DNA of 64,000 nt from positions 992,001 through 1,056,000 of the forward strand of contig NZ_JACONV010000001.1 in NCBI RefSeq assembly GCF_014358015.1, read 5' to 3'. A program made the translations under genes and the position numbers. The notes beneath the pieces are model-generated. The model did not search any database. It was not told the DNA's origin and was given only the letters and a program-made list of their open reading frames with translations. This DNA is from Pseudomonas triticifolii. Lineage in GTDB: Bacteria; Pseudomonadota; Gammaproteobacteria; Pseudomonadales; Pseudomonadaceae. Shown here in pieces: positions 8,479 through 17,303 of this stretch (its first letter is position 1; every line of letters starts with the position of its first letter).

Positions 8479-9234
8479 ATGATCAGCGCAACCCGCCAAC
8501 CCTTCTCTATCAGGCATGCACTGGGTACCGGAATGGCCCTACTCATGCTCGCCACCGCTGTACCCACTGCACAGGCCGCATTGACCGTCAATATGACCCG
8601 CATAGTGTTCAACAGCGACAAACGCAATGCCTCAGTCATCATATCCAACCCCAGCGACCGAACGTTCGCGGTCCAGACCTGGGTCAACACGGTGGTAGAC
8701 GACACCACCAGCCTGGTGCCTTTCGCGTCCTCGCCACCGTTGTTTCGCCTCAATCCCGGCAAGGAACAACAGGTACAGATCAACGGCTTGCCCAATGATT
8801 TGCCGGATGATCGGGAATCGTTGTTCTTTTTCAATGTTCAGGAAATTCCCCAGGCAGACAGCACGCAAAGCAACGTGCTGAACATTGCGCTGCGTACCCG
8901 CCTGAAACTGTTCTATCGTCCCGCCGGGCTGAAAGACAACCCCATGTCACGCCTCAAGGACCTGCAATGGACGGTGAGGCAAGTTGCCGGCAAGGCGCAA
9001 CTTGTAGCAACAAATCCTGGACCCTTTCATGTCTCTTTCATTCGCCTTGAGGTCATGGGCAATGGCAAGACTGAAAAACTCCAACAAGCCGCGATGCTGG
9101 GTCCGTTCACCTCTCAGACCTATGACCTGAGCGACATGAAAGCCACAACGGATCTGCAGGTTGTGTTTTCCGCCATCAACGATTACGGCGGCTACAGCAC
9201 CGCGTTGACCGCCCGGGCCACGCTGGCACCTTAA
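8479..9234 (+). CDS. PapD-like periplasmic fimbrial chaperone
   Basis: A 251-residue protein that binds pilin subunits in the periplasm by donor-strand complementation and delivers them to the usher. The ATG at 8479 follows AAGGTAAG and opens a signal peptide ending near AQA-ALTV. Family marks are the opening strand (MTRIVFNSDKRNASV), the NP-S motif, the LFRLNPGKEQQVQI segment and the ESLFFFNVQEIP segment of domain 1, followed by a LKLFYRP turn leading into domain 2. The length fits the family. An upstream in-frame ATG at 8398 would add residues that overlap the hairpin and would lack a signal peptide. Confidence 0.92.
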   Translation: MISATRQPFSIRHALGTGMALLMLATAVPTAQAALTVNMTRIVFNSDKRNASVIISNPSDRTFAVQTWVNTVVDDTTSLVPFASSPPLFRLNPGKEQQVQINGLPNDLPDDRESLFFFNVQEIPQADSTQSNVLNIALRTRLKLFYRPAGLKDNPMSRLKDLQWTVRQVAGKAQLVATNPGPFHVSFIRLEVMGNGKTEKLQQAAMLGPFTSQTYDLSDMKATTDLQVVFSAINDYGGYSTALTARATLAP

Positions 9235-9271
9235 AAAAGCCTCGACCGGATCCTTTCTCAGGACATTGAAC

Positions 9272-11791
9272 ATGCCCCTATTACCCGAACCCGGGCTCAT
9301 ACCTGTGCGCCTGCGTTTCATGCATTTATTGATCGTTTGCAGCAGCGGTGCCCTGATTCTGAAAAGCAACCCGGCCATGGCCACACCACCCACCGCCTTT
9401 CAATCCGGCTTTCTGCGCCAGGGATCTGCCTTTTCGGACGATGCCGCGGCCAAAGCGCTGGATATGCTGTCCAGTGCCGAAGACCTTGCTCCAGGCGATC
9501 ACTGGGTCGAGATCCAGATCAATATGCGTTACTTCGGCCAACGAAATATCCGTTTTGACTTCGACCCGCAACACAAACGTCTACTGCCCTGCCTGTCCAG
9601 AGAACTGCTGGAACAAATGGGCCTGCGCACCGAGAGCCTCGCCGACGGATCCGGGCTGCAGAAACGCTGCGTTGATCTGATGCAGACAGTGCCTGGCTCT
9701 CAGATCGAGTTTGATGGCAGCAAACTGCATCTGGCGATTTCGATTCCGCAAATCGCCATGCGCCGTGATGCAATAGGTCGTATAGATCCAGCGCTTTGGG
9801 ATTACGGCATCAACGCGGCCTTCCTCAGCTACCAGGCCTCGGCCCAACAAAGCACCGGTCGTGCGGCGGGCAGACGTAACAGTGCAGACCTGTACCTCAA
9901 CACCGGTATCAACCTGGGAGCGTGGCGGCTGCGCAGCAACCAGAGCATTCGTCACGACGAAGAAGGCCGCCGCGAGTGGACCAGAGCCTATGCCTATGCA
10001 CAACGCGATATCCCCGGCACTCATGCGAACCTCACCGTAGGCGAAACCTATACCAGCGGGGATGTTTTCCGCAGTCTGCCGATCAAGGGTGCGCTGATCA
10101 GGACCGATCAGGAAATGCTCCCCGACACCTTGCAAGGCTACGCTCCTGTGGTGCGTGGCGTCGCGCAGAGCCGTGCCAAACTCGAAGTGTTGCAGAACGG
10201 CTACCCGATCTATTCCACGTACGTCAGCGCAGGCCCCTATGAGATCGATGACCTGACCACTGCGGGCAATGGCGAACTCGAAATCGTGCTGACCGAGGCC
10301 GATGGTCAGGTCCGACGCTTCACCCAGGCCTACGCCACCATCAACAATCTGTTGCGTGAAGGCGTCTGGAAATACAGCGCCGCACTGGGCCGTTACAACG
10401 GGCTCGATACTGCCGAACAACCCTGGTTGTGGCAGGGCACGCTGGCCTTGGGCACTGCATGGAACTCAACGCTTTACACAGGCCTGATGGCGAGCGATTT
10501 CTACCGGGCTACAGCGCTGGGTGTGTCCAGGGACATGGGCTCTCTGGGCGCGGTGGCCTTCGACCTGACGCACTCGAGCGCAGATATCGACAAGCCCGGG
10601 CAACGGAGCGTGCAGGGCCTGAGTCATGCCATCAAGTACGGCAAGGCATTCGCGACCAACACCAACCTGCGTTTCGCCGGTTATCGCTACTCCACCGAAG
10701 GCTACCGGGATTTCGATGAAGCCGTGCGCCAGCGCAGCGACGACAGTATGTTCAAAGGCAGTCGCCGAAGCCGTCTGGAAGCCTCCATTCATCAGCGGGT
10801 CGGTACGCGCAGCAGCGTCAGCCTGACGCTGTCACAGCAGGATTACTGGAACAGCAACCGCGAGCAGCGGCAGTTTCAATTCAACGTCAATACTCAGCAT
10901 GCAGGCATTACCTACAACCTCTACGCCTCACAATCACTGAGCGATGGCCGCAGCCGCGACAACAGTCGGCAGGTCGGACTCAGCGTGTCCATGCCCCTTG
11001 ACCTGGGGCATTCAAGCAATGTCACGTTCGACGTGCAGAACAGCGGCAACCGCCAAAGCCAGCGTGCCAGCCTGAGCGGCAGCCTGGACGACAACCGGCT
11101 GAGTTATCGCACCAGCCTGAGCAACGATAACGGCCAGCAACAAAGCGCGGGGGTTGCGATCGGTTACCAGACGGCATTCGGCGGTATCGGCGCAGGACTG
11201 ACGCAAGGCACCGATTACCGAAGCGCGTCGGTCACTGCCAATGGGGCCGTACTGCTGCATGGCGACGGTATTGAGCTGGGTCCGAACCTTGGCGATACCA
11301 TCGCGCTGGTGCAAGTACCCGAGACATCAGACGTCGGCATCATGAATGCGACGGGCGTCAAGACAGACCGCCGCGGTTATGCACTGGTGCCTTATCTGCG
11401 TCCTTATCGGTACAACCAGATCGCCCTGCAGACCAACGACCTGGGTCCGGAAGTGGAGATAGATAACGGCAGCACTCAAGTACTTCCCGCCCGAGGCGCA
11501 GTGGTCAAAGCCACCTTTGCAGCGCGCAAGGTCACACGACTGATCATCCATGCACGTACCCGCGACGGTCAGCCACTGCCCTTCGGTGCCCAGGTCAGCG
11601 ACGCGCAGGGCAACCTGATGGGGATCAGCGGTCAGGGCGGACAGATCGTGCTCTCGACCGACATGCAACCGCAAATCCTAGACATACGCTGGGGCCAGGA
11701 GATCGAGCCTCAGTGCCGTCTGCACATCGACCCTGCAGTCATGCCTCTGAACAAGGGGTATCGAGTGCAGTCGCTGGTGTGCAGCCAATGA
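9272..11791 (+). CDS. Outer-membrane fimbrial usher (FimD/PapC family)
   Basis: An 839-residue usher, the outer-membrane pore and assembly platform of the pilus. The ATG at 9272 has AGGA seven bases upstream; a TTG two codons earlier is less likely. A signal peptide is followed by the N-terminal chaperone-binding domain (about 40-170), which includes FNLxFL-like and DFDPQHKRLLPCLS strands. The long beta-barrel with plug holds the family motif NGYPIYSTYVSAGPYEIDDL, followed by GNGELEIVLTEADG. The C-terminal domains are marked by NATGVKTDRRGYALVPYLRPYRYN, here split in two when read, and close with two cysteines (PQCRLH, SLVCSQ). Intact, with no frameshift. Confidence 0.93.
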   Translation: MPLLPEPGLIPVRLRFMHLLIVCSSGALILKSNPAMATPPTAFQSGFLRQGSAFSDDAAAKALDMLSSAEDLAPGDHWVEIQINMRYFGQRNIRFDFDPQHKRLLPCLSRELLEQMGLRTESLADGSGLQKRCVDLMQTVPGSQIEFDGSKLHLAISIPQIAMRRDAIGRIDPALWDYGINAAFLSYQASAQQSTGRAAGRRNSADLYLNTGINLGAWRLRSNQSIRHDEEGRREWTRAYAYAQRDIPGTHANLTVGETYTSGDVFRSLPIKGALIRTDQEMLPDTLQGYAPVVRGVAQSRAKLEVLQNGYPIYSTYVSAGPYEIDDLTTAGNGELEIVLTEADGQVRRFTQAYATINNLLREGVWKYSAALGRYNGLDTAEQPWLWQGTLALGTAWNSTLYTGLMASDFYRATALGVSRDMGSLGAVAFDLTHSSADIDKPGQRSVQGLSHAIKYGKAFATNTNLRFAGYRYSTEGYRDFDEAVRQRSDDSMFKGSRRSRLEASIHQRVGTRSSVSLTLSQQDYWNSNREQRQFQFNVNTQHAGITYNLYASQSLSDGRSRDNSRQVGLSVSMPLDLGHSSNVTFDVQNSGNRQSQRASLSGSLDDNRLSYRTSLSNDNGQQQSAGVAIGYQTAFGGIGAGLTQGTDYRSASVTANGAVLLHGDGIELGPNLGDTIALVQVPETSDVGIMNATGVKTDRRGYALVPYLRPYRYNQIALQTNDLGPEVEIDNGSTQVLPARGAVVKATFAARKVTRLIIHARTRDGQPLPFGAQVSDAQGNLMGISGQGGQIVLSTDMQPQILDIRWGQEIEPQCRLHIDPAVMPLNKGYRVQSLVCSQ

Positions 11792-11835
11792 AAGCAGGTG
11801 CGGCGCACGCGCGCCGCCCACTCAGAGAAAACCGC

Positions 11836-12957
11836 ATGAAAAACGTAACAAATGTCCTGGCTTCAGGCCTTATGGCCCTCGCCGCCAGCCAGAGCGCGAC
11901 CGCCCTGGCAGCGATGAAGGCGCCTACCCCGCCCAATGACTGCTTCTGGATTTCCAGCCCTGGCATCAAGGAGTTTCGTCGCGATATCGGCACGCTGTAC
12001 GTCGCCAGGGACGCCCGGATCGGCAGCGTTATCGGCACCGCCGACGTGAACGCACGCAGTACGGATCTGGCCGGGCTTGAAGCCGCCTGTTCCAATGACG
12101 GAACCGCTCTGCTGGAGTTTAACGCGGTCGCGACCGCGCCCATCTTTCCGGGCATCGTGGACCCGATCAATGGCGAAGACGTGACCGGCAAGATCATACA
12201 GACCAATATTCCAGGCGTCGGAATCAGGGTCAAACTGGGCTATCCGTACATGGCCCCAGCGGTATGTGCCAATTGCTTCGTACCGGTGGACGGCAACCCT
12301 ACCGTGCCCTACCTCGGGATCAACGATCACCAGAAAATGCTCACCTCGCTTCCGATAACGTATTTGAATAACCGCGTTACGTTGATCAAGACCGGGCCTA
12401 TTCCCAGCGGCCCCCAAGTGCTGAATGGCAGCGAGCTGTGGTCCGGGAGTGTGACGACGCTTGGCAGGATCATGCGGTACGGGGTGGTTGGCACCGTGAT
12501 TCAAGCCCAGTGCAGCGTCGGCGCAAATCCGGTCAGTGCCGATCCAGTAAAGCTGGGTGACTGGGATACAACAGACTTTACCGGGCAAGGCTTCACCACT
12601 CCCCCGGTGCCCTTCAGTATTTCACTGAGCCACTGCGAAACGGACACCAGTGCAGGGTTTGTGGCCACGGCCCATATCCAGCTCGACGGGGTCAACGGTT
12701 CGACGCCGGTAGGACCGCCACAAAGTGGAGTGTTCAGCCTGACCAGCGATTCGGATGCCCAGGGACTGGGCATCCAGATTCTCAAGGCCGACGCTGTAAC
12801 CCCCATGGAACTGCAGACCGAAGTCCCCCTGGCAGCTATCACGCCAGGCAACACCGTGTTGAACTTCAACGCCCGGTTCTACCAGACGGGGCCCAGCAGT
12901 GCCATCCGGCCGGGGCGGGCAAAGGGAGCCCTCAGCTTCACGATGACCTACAAATAG
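11836..12957 (+). CDS. Fimbrial tip-like subunit / adhesin
   Basis: A 373-residue exported protein, the last gene of the fimbrial operon. The ATG at 11836 directly opens a signal peptide (MKNVTNVLASGLMALAASQS, cleavage near ALA). An in-frame ATG at 11788 overlaps the usher stop (ATGA) but would put 16 charged residues before the signal. It is twice the length of the pilin: an N-terminal Cys-containing domain (NDCFW, EAACSN, VCANCFVP) and a C-terminal pilin-like domain with two cysteines and a closing strand, ALSFTMTYK, that has the aromatic near the end typical of fimbrial subunits. The two-domain form and last position suggest a tip adhesin; the receptor is unknown. Confidence 0.82.
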   Translation: MKNVTNVLASGLMALAASQSATALAAMKAPTPPNDCFWISSPGIKEFRRDIGTLYVARDARIGSVIGTADVNARSTDLAGLEAACSNDGTALLEFNAVATAPIFPGIVDPINGEDVTGKIIQTNIPGVGIRVKLGYPYMAPAVCANCFVPVDGNPTVPYLGINDHQKMLTSLPITYLNNRVTLIKTGPIPSGPQVLNGSELWSGSVTTLGRIMRYGVVGTVIQAQCSVGANPVSADPVKLGDWDTTDFTGQGFTTPPVPFSISLSHCETDTSAGFVATAHIQLDGVNGSTPVGPPQSGVFSLTSDSDAQGLGIQILKADAVTPMELQTEVPLAAITPGNTVLNFNARFYQTGPSSAIRPGRAKGALSFTMTYK

Positions 12958-12999
12958 CACCGTTACGCAGACAAACTGTCTGCGCAAACGGGGTCATGA

Positions 13000-14439
13000 T
13001 CAGCTTTCCAGCCTCGGTCGCAAAGAAGGAAACCGTTGCCAACTGGCCATCTCATCAAAGCTGACATACACCCTGACCTCAATCTCCGCCCCGATCCTAA
13101 AGCGCTGCAGATTGACCTTGGTAATGTGGCCGACATCAATAGTCGCATCCACTTTCGGCACCTTGTACGCCTCCAATACCGGGACTTTCACCTCTTTACC
13201 GGCGTCGTCCGCGCCTAGAACTTCGATGTCGATGAACTGGTCAGTCGCCATGAGGAACCACTTATCGATTGTGAAACTGGCCTTGCCTCCGCTGGCAATG
13301 CTCCCAAGCTTTAGCAACCCGCCCGAGACCTTGTCACATTGCACGGTAGGAAATCCGGTGACTTTCAAAACAGTTAGCGTGTGGCTGGTTGAACTGTGAG
13401 GGGTATCAACTCCGATTTCGAATACGTCGTAGTACACAGGTATCGACTTGCCGAAATGCTGGGCGATGTATGTGTTCGGAACCTTGAACTCTTTCGCCTC
13501 CGTTATTTTTTCACTGCGGTAGGCACCCACGCTATCAGGCTCACCCCATTGTACGCAGAGCATCTCGCCCGGTTTAATGACAGCGTCAGCGGGCACCTGC
13601 ACCGTGACGCCATCCATGGCATTCTTCGGGTTGAGCGTACTGGAGCTTGAAGAACCCTCGGCTTCCTTCACTGTCGGCGGCGGCAGCACACGAGGAGCAG
13701 GTTGAGCCGCCACCAGCAGTTCCACAGGCTGAGAATACTGGCTCGGGTTACCGGCTCGATCAAAGACGGTGTAAAAGGCATAACGCTTGCCGTCCCTGCG
13801 CTCCAGGATCATAGCTTCGTCAAAAACCAGATCCATGGACTTGCCCGCACTTTCCCGCTGCAGGGTCATCGTCGACACCACATCGCTGTCGAAGAAGTTG
13901 ATGGGGTCTTCACTCCAGTACCACTTCACCACGTCCCCTGCCTTGCCACCGTTGTAAGCGGGCATTACGCCGATGAGCTTGTGGTCGTGTTCGGACAGAT
14001 ACCGATCCGTCACATTGACAGTATCGAACTGGAGTTGGCCACGATTGGCGCCCAGTGAAGGAGAGACCATGTCCACAGTAACCTCTTGATCCAAAGATGT
14101 ATTAGTGTTGCCGTCTGAATTACTCACGGTGTAACGCAACGTGTGCACGCCATGAATCAGTTTGCTTACGGGCACCTCGAAAATCAGATCTCGCACAGGA
14201 ATGGAAGGAATATCGCTGCTCCATGTTTTAGTGTAGGTCTGCACGTTATCCCAGAATACCTCCAGATAAATCTCCTGGCCTGGAGTCGGCGTGTGCTCCC
14301 AGGGGGGCACTTCCACGCTCAGCGGCGAGCTCAACCGGTCAGCAGGCAGCAGACCGGTTTCATCCCAGCGATCATCGTCATCCATCAATACGTTGACCAG
14401 CGGTGGTTCAAGGACTTTCTTGGTAGTGGAATCATTCAT
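13000..14439 (-). CDS. Large leaderless protein of Ig-like units, family member B (function unknown)
   Basis: A 479-residue protein read from an ATG at 14439; a longer version from 14469 has no ribosome binding site. No signal peptide. The first unit (about 20-150) shares LRYTVSNSDGNTN and a following V-VD--SP pattern with family member C at 17304-19286 (EYKHTNQDGNTNPS). The second unit (about 150-250) contains a DRAGNPSQYSQPVELLV ending. After a Pro-rich joint (PRVLPPPTV) the C-terminal half resembles member A (VTVQVPADAVIKPGE, VYYDVFE, GFPTVQ, VYVSFDEMASWQRFP). It is convergent with the fimbrial operon and lies downstream of the autotransporter on the same strand. Role unknown. Confidence 0.75.
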   Translation of the reverse strand: MNDSTTKKVLEPPLVNVLMDDDDRWDETGLLPADRLSSPLSVEVPPWEHTPTPGQEIYLEVFWDNVQTYTKTWSSDIPSIPVRDLIFEVPVSKLIHGVHTLRYTVSNSDGNTNTSLDQEVTVDMVSPSLGANRGQLQFDTVNVTDRYLSEHDHKLIGVMPAYNGGKAGDVVKWYWSEDPINFFDSDVVSTMTLQRESAGKSMDLVFDEAMILERRDGKRYAFYTVFDRAGNPSQYSQPVELLVAAQPAPRVLPPPTVKEAEGSSSSSTLNPKNAMDGVTVQVPADAVIKPGEMLCVQWGEPDSVGAYRSEKITEAKEFKVPNTYIAQHFGKSIPVYYDVFEIGVDTPHSSTSHTLTVLKVTGFPTVQCDKVSGGLLKLGSIASGGKASFTIDKWFLMATDQFIDIEVLGADDAGKEVKVPVLEAYKVPKVDATIDVGHITKVNLQRFRIGAEIEVRVYVSFDEMASWQRFPSLRPRLES

Positions 14440-14563
14440 TTTCCTGGTCTCTCGGCTTGGTTTCATCACGTGACGAAACCGAAATCAGTTGCTGGATGTC
14501 CTGATTTACACCACGGATGCTCTGCCTTGAAACTGGCAAATCTGCTAGGGCCTGCCAATGAAA

Positions 14564-14591
14564 AAGGGGAAGACCGCCTGGCCTTCCCCTT
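14564..14591 (-). terminator. Terminator of the autotransporter gene
   Basis: Arms AAGGGGAAG (14564-14572) and CTTCCCCTT (14583-14591) form a 9-bp stem. On the minus strand it is followed by a T-run (plus-strand AAAAA at 14561-14565), 27 bases after the autotransporter stop. Confidence 0.7.
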
Positions 14592-14617
14592 AGAAACGAC
14601 TGATGTTTCTGCTCAAA

Positions 14618-16939
14618 TCACCAGTTGTACCTGAGCCCTACGTTGGCACCCCAGGGTTGTTCGATCCTGCTGCCGTTGCTGTATTCGAAGTCTACATGCG
14701 CCTCCAGCCGATCGGAAAAGGCAACCGCGACACCAGTACCCACTTCACCACGAGCGCCAGACACGTTGTTGTCGAAGCGGTTGTCATTGATCTTCACTTC
14801 GTTGTGCTTGACGAACTCATGCGCCAGCGCGACCCGCACGTAAGGCTGCACCGTCCGGCCCTGACCCAAGTCGAAATTGCGTCCGCTCGTGACACCGACC
14901 TTGCCCAGCAGCGAGCGTGTAGGATCACCCTCGGCACGCATACCGTTGTCCAGCGTGTAATCCTTCCCTTCGATGTACGCCCCGATCAGTTGGGCATAAG
15001 GCTCGACGTAATAGCTGTTATCCAGCTTGATATGACGCCCGAACTCGACCGACGCACCCACACCTGAATTGCTGTAGTCACCCTTGGTGCGCGTGCCATC
15101 ACTGAGATTGACCCGGGCCTTGTTCTGAAAGCGGTTGAGCTTGACCACGCCGTCCAGGTAGTAGCCGCTCTCGCTGTCCAGCCAGGTGCTGTAGGCACCC
15201 AAGTAATAGCTGTCGACCTTGCCGTTGGCCCCCCGATCCAGACTCAGATCGGACGTGCTCTGCCCCGCCATTACGCCTGCCAGCCACTGCCCGCTTGCAG
15301 CCGGTATGTTTCCGTCTGCGCCGAGGGCGGTACCCTGCTGCACCTGTTTGTAGCCGAAGCCGGAGGCATTGGCCACGTTGAATTTATTGCCGTAAGTCCG
15401 CATCCAGACACCCGAGCGACCACCATTGACGCGCAACTCACCCATGCGCGTACGCAGGCTGCTCAACTCGCCGTACCAGACGGTGGGCGCGGCGTTGAAC
15501 AGGGCCAGGATTGTCTGCGGCGCAGGGCCGATGGTGCGGGTGGTAGCATCCAGATACCAGTCGTTCTCATCTTTCTTGATCAGATCATAGGACCAGGTGC
15601 CCAGGTCCACTCGCCCGCCCACCAGCGAGAAGCTCGCGTCACCGGCTTCAGCGTGCACCACATGCAGGCTGGTGTCGGTGGTCGGGTCGCTGCCGGTGCT
15701 GCCGATCAACAACTGATGGCTGCCTGTCGCACTGCCAGTGATGTCGATGTAATCGGTTTGCACTGCGCCGAAGTCCACGTCCATCTTGAAGGTGCCATTG
15801 CCAGACAGGTTGGCGACCGACAAGGTGTAAAACGCGGCTGGATCTCCAAGCTGGACGAAGCCGCCGTTCATCGTGAGGTTCTCGACACTGGCGTGGTCGA
15901 CCATCGTCCATTGAGAGCCGTCGTTGATGGCCACACTGCGTGTGTTCTCAAGCCGACCTATCAGCAGAGAGCCGTTGTCCAGTTGCACGCTGGCCGTACC
16001 GCCGGACTCGGCAACCACATCGCCGGTGAGGCTGCTCTGACTCAGATTAAGAGTGGCTGTGCTGCTCGCGTCAACCTGCACATTACCGGTCAGATAGCTG
16101 GCATTGACATTAAGGGTGGCGTCAGCCCCGCCAGCGCTTTCCAGGATATTGCCGTTGCCGCCGGTCAGGGTGGAGCCGTTATTCACATTGATCACAGCGA
16201 TGGGCAACGAGCTGGTCGGGCTCGATGGCGCGACGCGTATGGCGGCCCCTTTCTCCCCCGTCACATTACTGTCGTCGAGGGTCAATGAGGCTTCCTGGTA
16301 AACCTGCTCCCCGACGATCAGTACACCATTGACGGTACCGGTTAAACTGCTACCGCCGCTGGCCTTGGCCACCCCGGCAACGAGTCGCAGACCCAGGCCG
16401 TTGGCACCGTTCCCCACCAGATGCGAGTTCTGCAGATCAAGCTGGCTGAAGTGCGTCACCAAGGCACCGCTGGTGATGCCGGTGCTGGTGCTGTCAGTGA
16501 GGGACACCGACGACCCGAAGGTATCTTGTGGGCGCCTGACGACCGACAGACCGCTGCCCGTGTTGTTGACCAGTGTACTGCCGACGATCGTTCCCTGACT
16601 TTCATTGAACGTCAGGCCTTTTCTGACCGTTGAACCTGCCATGGTCAGCGACGCACCGAGCGACAGATCCGCAAACTCGATTGCAGAACCTGCGGCCATC
16701 GTCAGGGTGGACGCCCGTACGTCTACCGAACCGTGCTGGGTGCCGCCTTGCACGTTCAACGTTCCCCCATCGGTCACGATGTAGTCTTTGGCAGCGGAGA
16801 ACTCATTGATGTTCAGGACACCTTTCACCGGGACAGCGGCACCCAGTGCGGTATGGCTGAACAGGACGGCAGGCAGAAGTGATGTCAAACTGATTGCGAG
16901 CGATAAAGGGCGAAGCATAAACGGATCGAAAATCGACAT
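14618..16939 (-). CDS. Classical (type Va) autotransporter, pertactin-like
   Basis: A 773-residue protein. The ATG at 16939 has AGGATG upstream and opens a long signal peptide (residues 1 to about 34, ending near ALG-AAVP). Residues about 40-470 are a right-handed beta-helix type passenger with many short repeats of the S-LTG-V, GS-L and NVNNGSTLTGGNGN kind and no protease triad. The region WYGELSSLRTRMGELR (about residue 500) marks the start of the autotransporter translocator module. The remaining 270 residues form the 12-strand barrel, ending in NVGLRYNW with the terminal aromatic recognised by the Bam machinery. Passengers of this type are usually adhesins. It lies among fimbrial and Ig-like genes, is transcribed alone and has its own terminator. 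Confidence 0.92.
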   Translation of the reverse strand: MSIFDPFMLRPLSLAISLTSLLPAVLFSHTALGAAVPVKGVLNINEFSAAKDYIVTDGGTLNVQGGTQHGSVDVRASTLTMAAGSAIEFADLSLGASLTMAGSTVRKGLTFNESQGTIVGSTLVNNTGSGLSVVRRPQDTFGSSVSLTDSTSTGITSGALVTHFSQLDLQNSHLVGNGANGLGLRLVAGVAKASGGSSLTGTVNGVLIVGEQVYQEASLTLDDSNVTGEKGAAIRVAPSSPTSSLPIAVINVNNGSTLTGGNGNILESAGGADATLNVNASYLTGNVQVDASSTATLNLSQSSLTGDVVAESGGTASVQLDNGSLLIGRLENTRSVAINDGSQWTMVDHASVENLTMNGGFVQLGDPAAFYTLSVANLSGNGTFKMDVDFGAVQTDYIDITGSATGSHQLLIGSTGSDPTTDTSLHVVHAEAGDASFSLVGGRVDLGTWSYDLIKKDENDWYLDATTRTIGPAPQTILALFNAAPTVWYGELSSLRTRMGELRVNGGRSGVWMRTYGNKFNVANASGFGYKQVQQGTALGADGNIPAASGQWLAGVMAGQSTSDLSLDRGANGKVDSYYLGAYSTWLDSESGYYLDGVVKLNRFQNKARVNLSDGTRTKGDYSNSGVGASVEFGRHIKLDNSYYVEPYAQLIGAYIEGKDYTLDNGMRAEGDPTRSLLGKVGVTSGRNFDLGQGRTVQPYVRVALAHEFVKHNEVKINDNRFDNNVSGARGEVGTGVAVAFSDRLEAHVDFEYSNGSRIEQPWGANVGLRYNW

Positions 16940-17303
16940 GGATAAACATCCTTGGGCCAGGGGCGGACCAGAAATGTGTCACGCACTTCCAGTCGTGCCC
17001 GTCATAAGTGAGCGGCCGCGCAGACTACAGACTTGCACCCCACACTTATGCAGGACAGGTCCGATGTTTTTGTAGGATGATTCCCACATAAAGCCGATCG
17101 CGTTTAAGTGTAAAACCCTGAGTTGGACGCGATAGATTGATTGGCACTATAAACTCGTCTGCCTGGTTGAATTTCGTGAGCAAACATAGTGGAACCGGCT
17201 TATTTGATACAGGCGCCCTTCGAGACAAGAACAGGCAATGCCTTCACCAGACAGGCATCAGGCATTGCCCTGCTCGAAGACACTGAGTGACACACACTTA
17301 GCG
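16940..17303. other. Intergenic region between Ig-like gene C and the autotransporter
   Basis: 364 bases without a gene. It should carry the autotransporter promoter on the minus strand, but no clear -35/-10 pair was seen. An inverted repeat (GGCAATGCC 17234-17242, GGCATTGCC 17261-17269) with an 18-base loop, about 35-70 bases past the stop of gene C, could be its terminator, although the T-tract is poor. Confidence 0.45.
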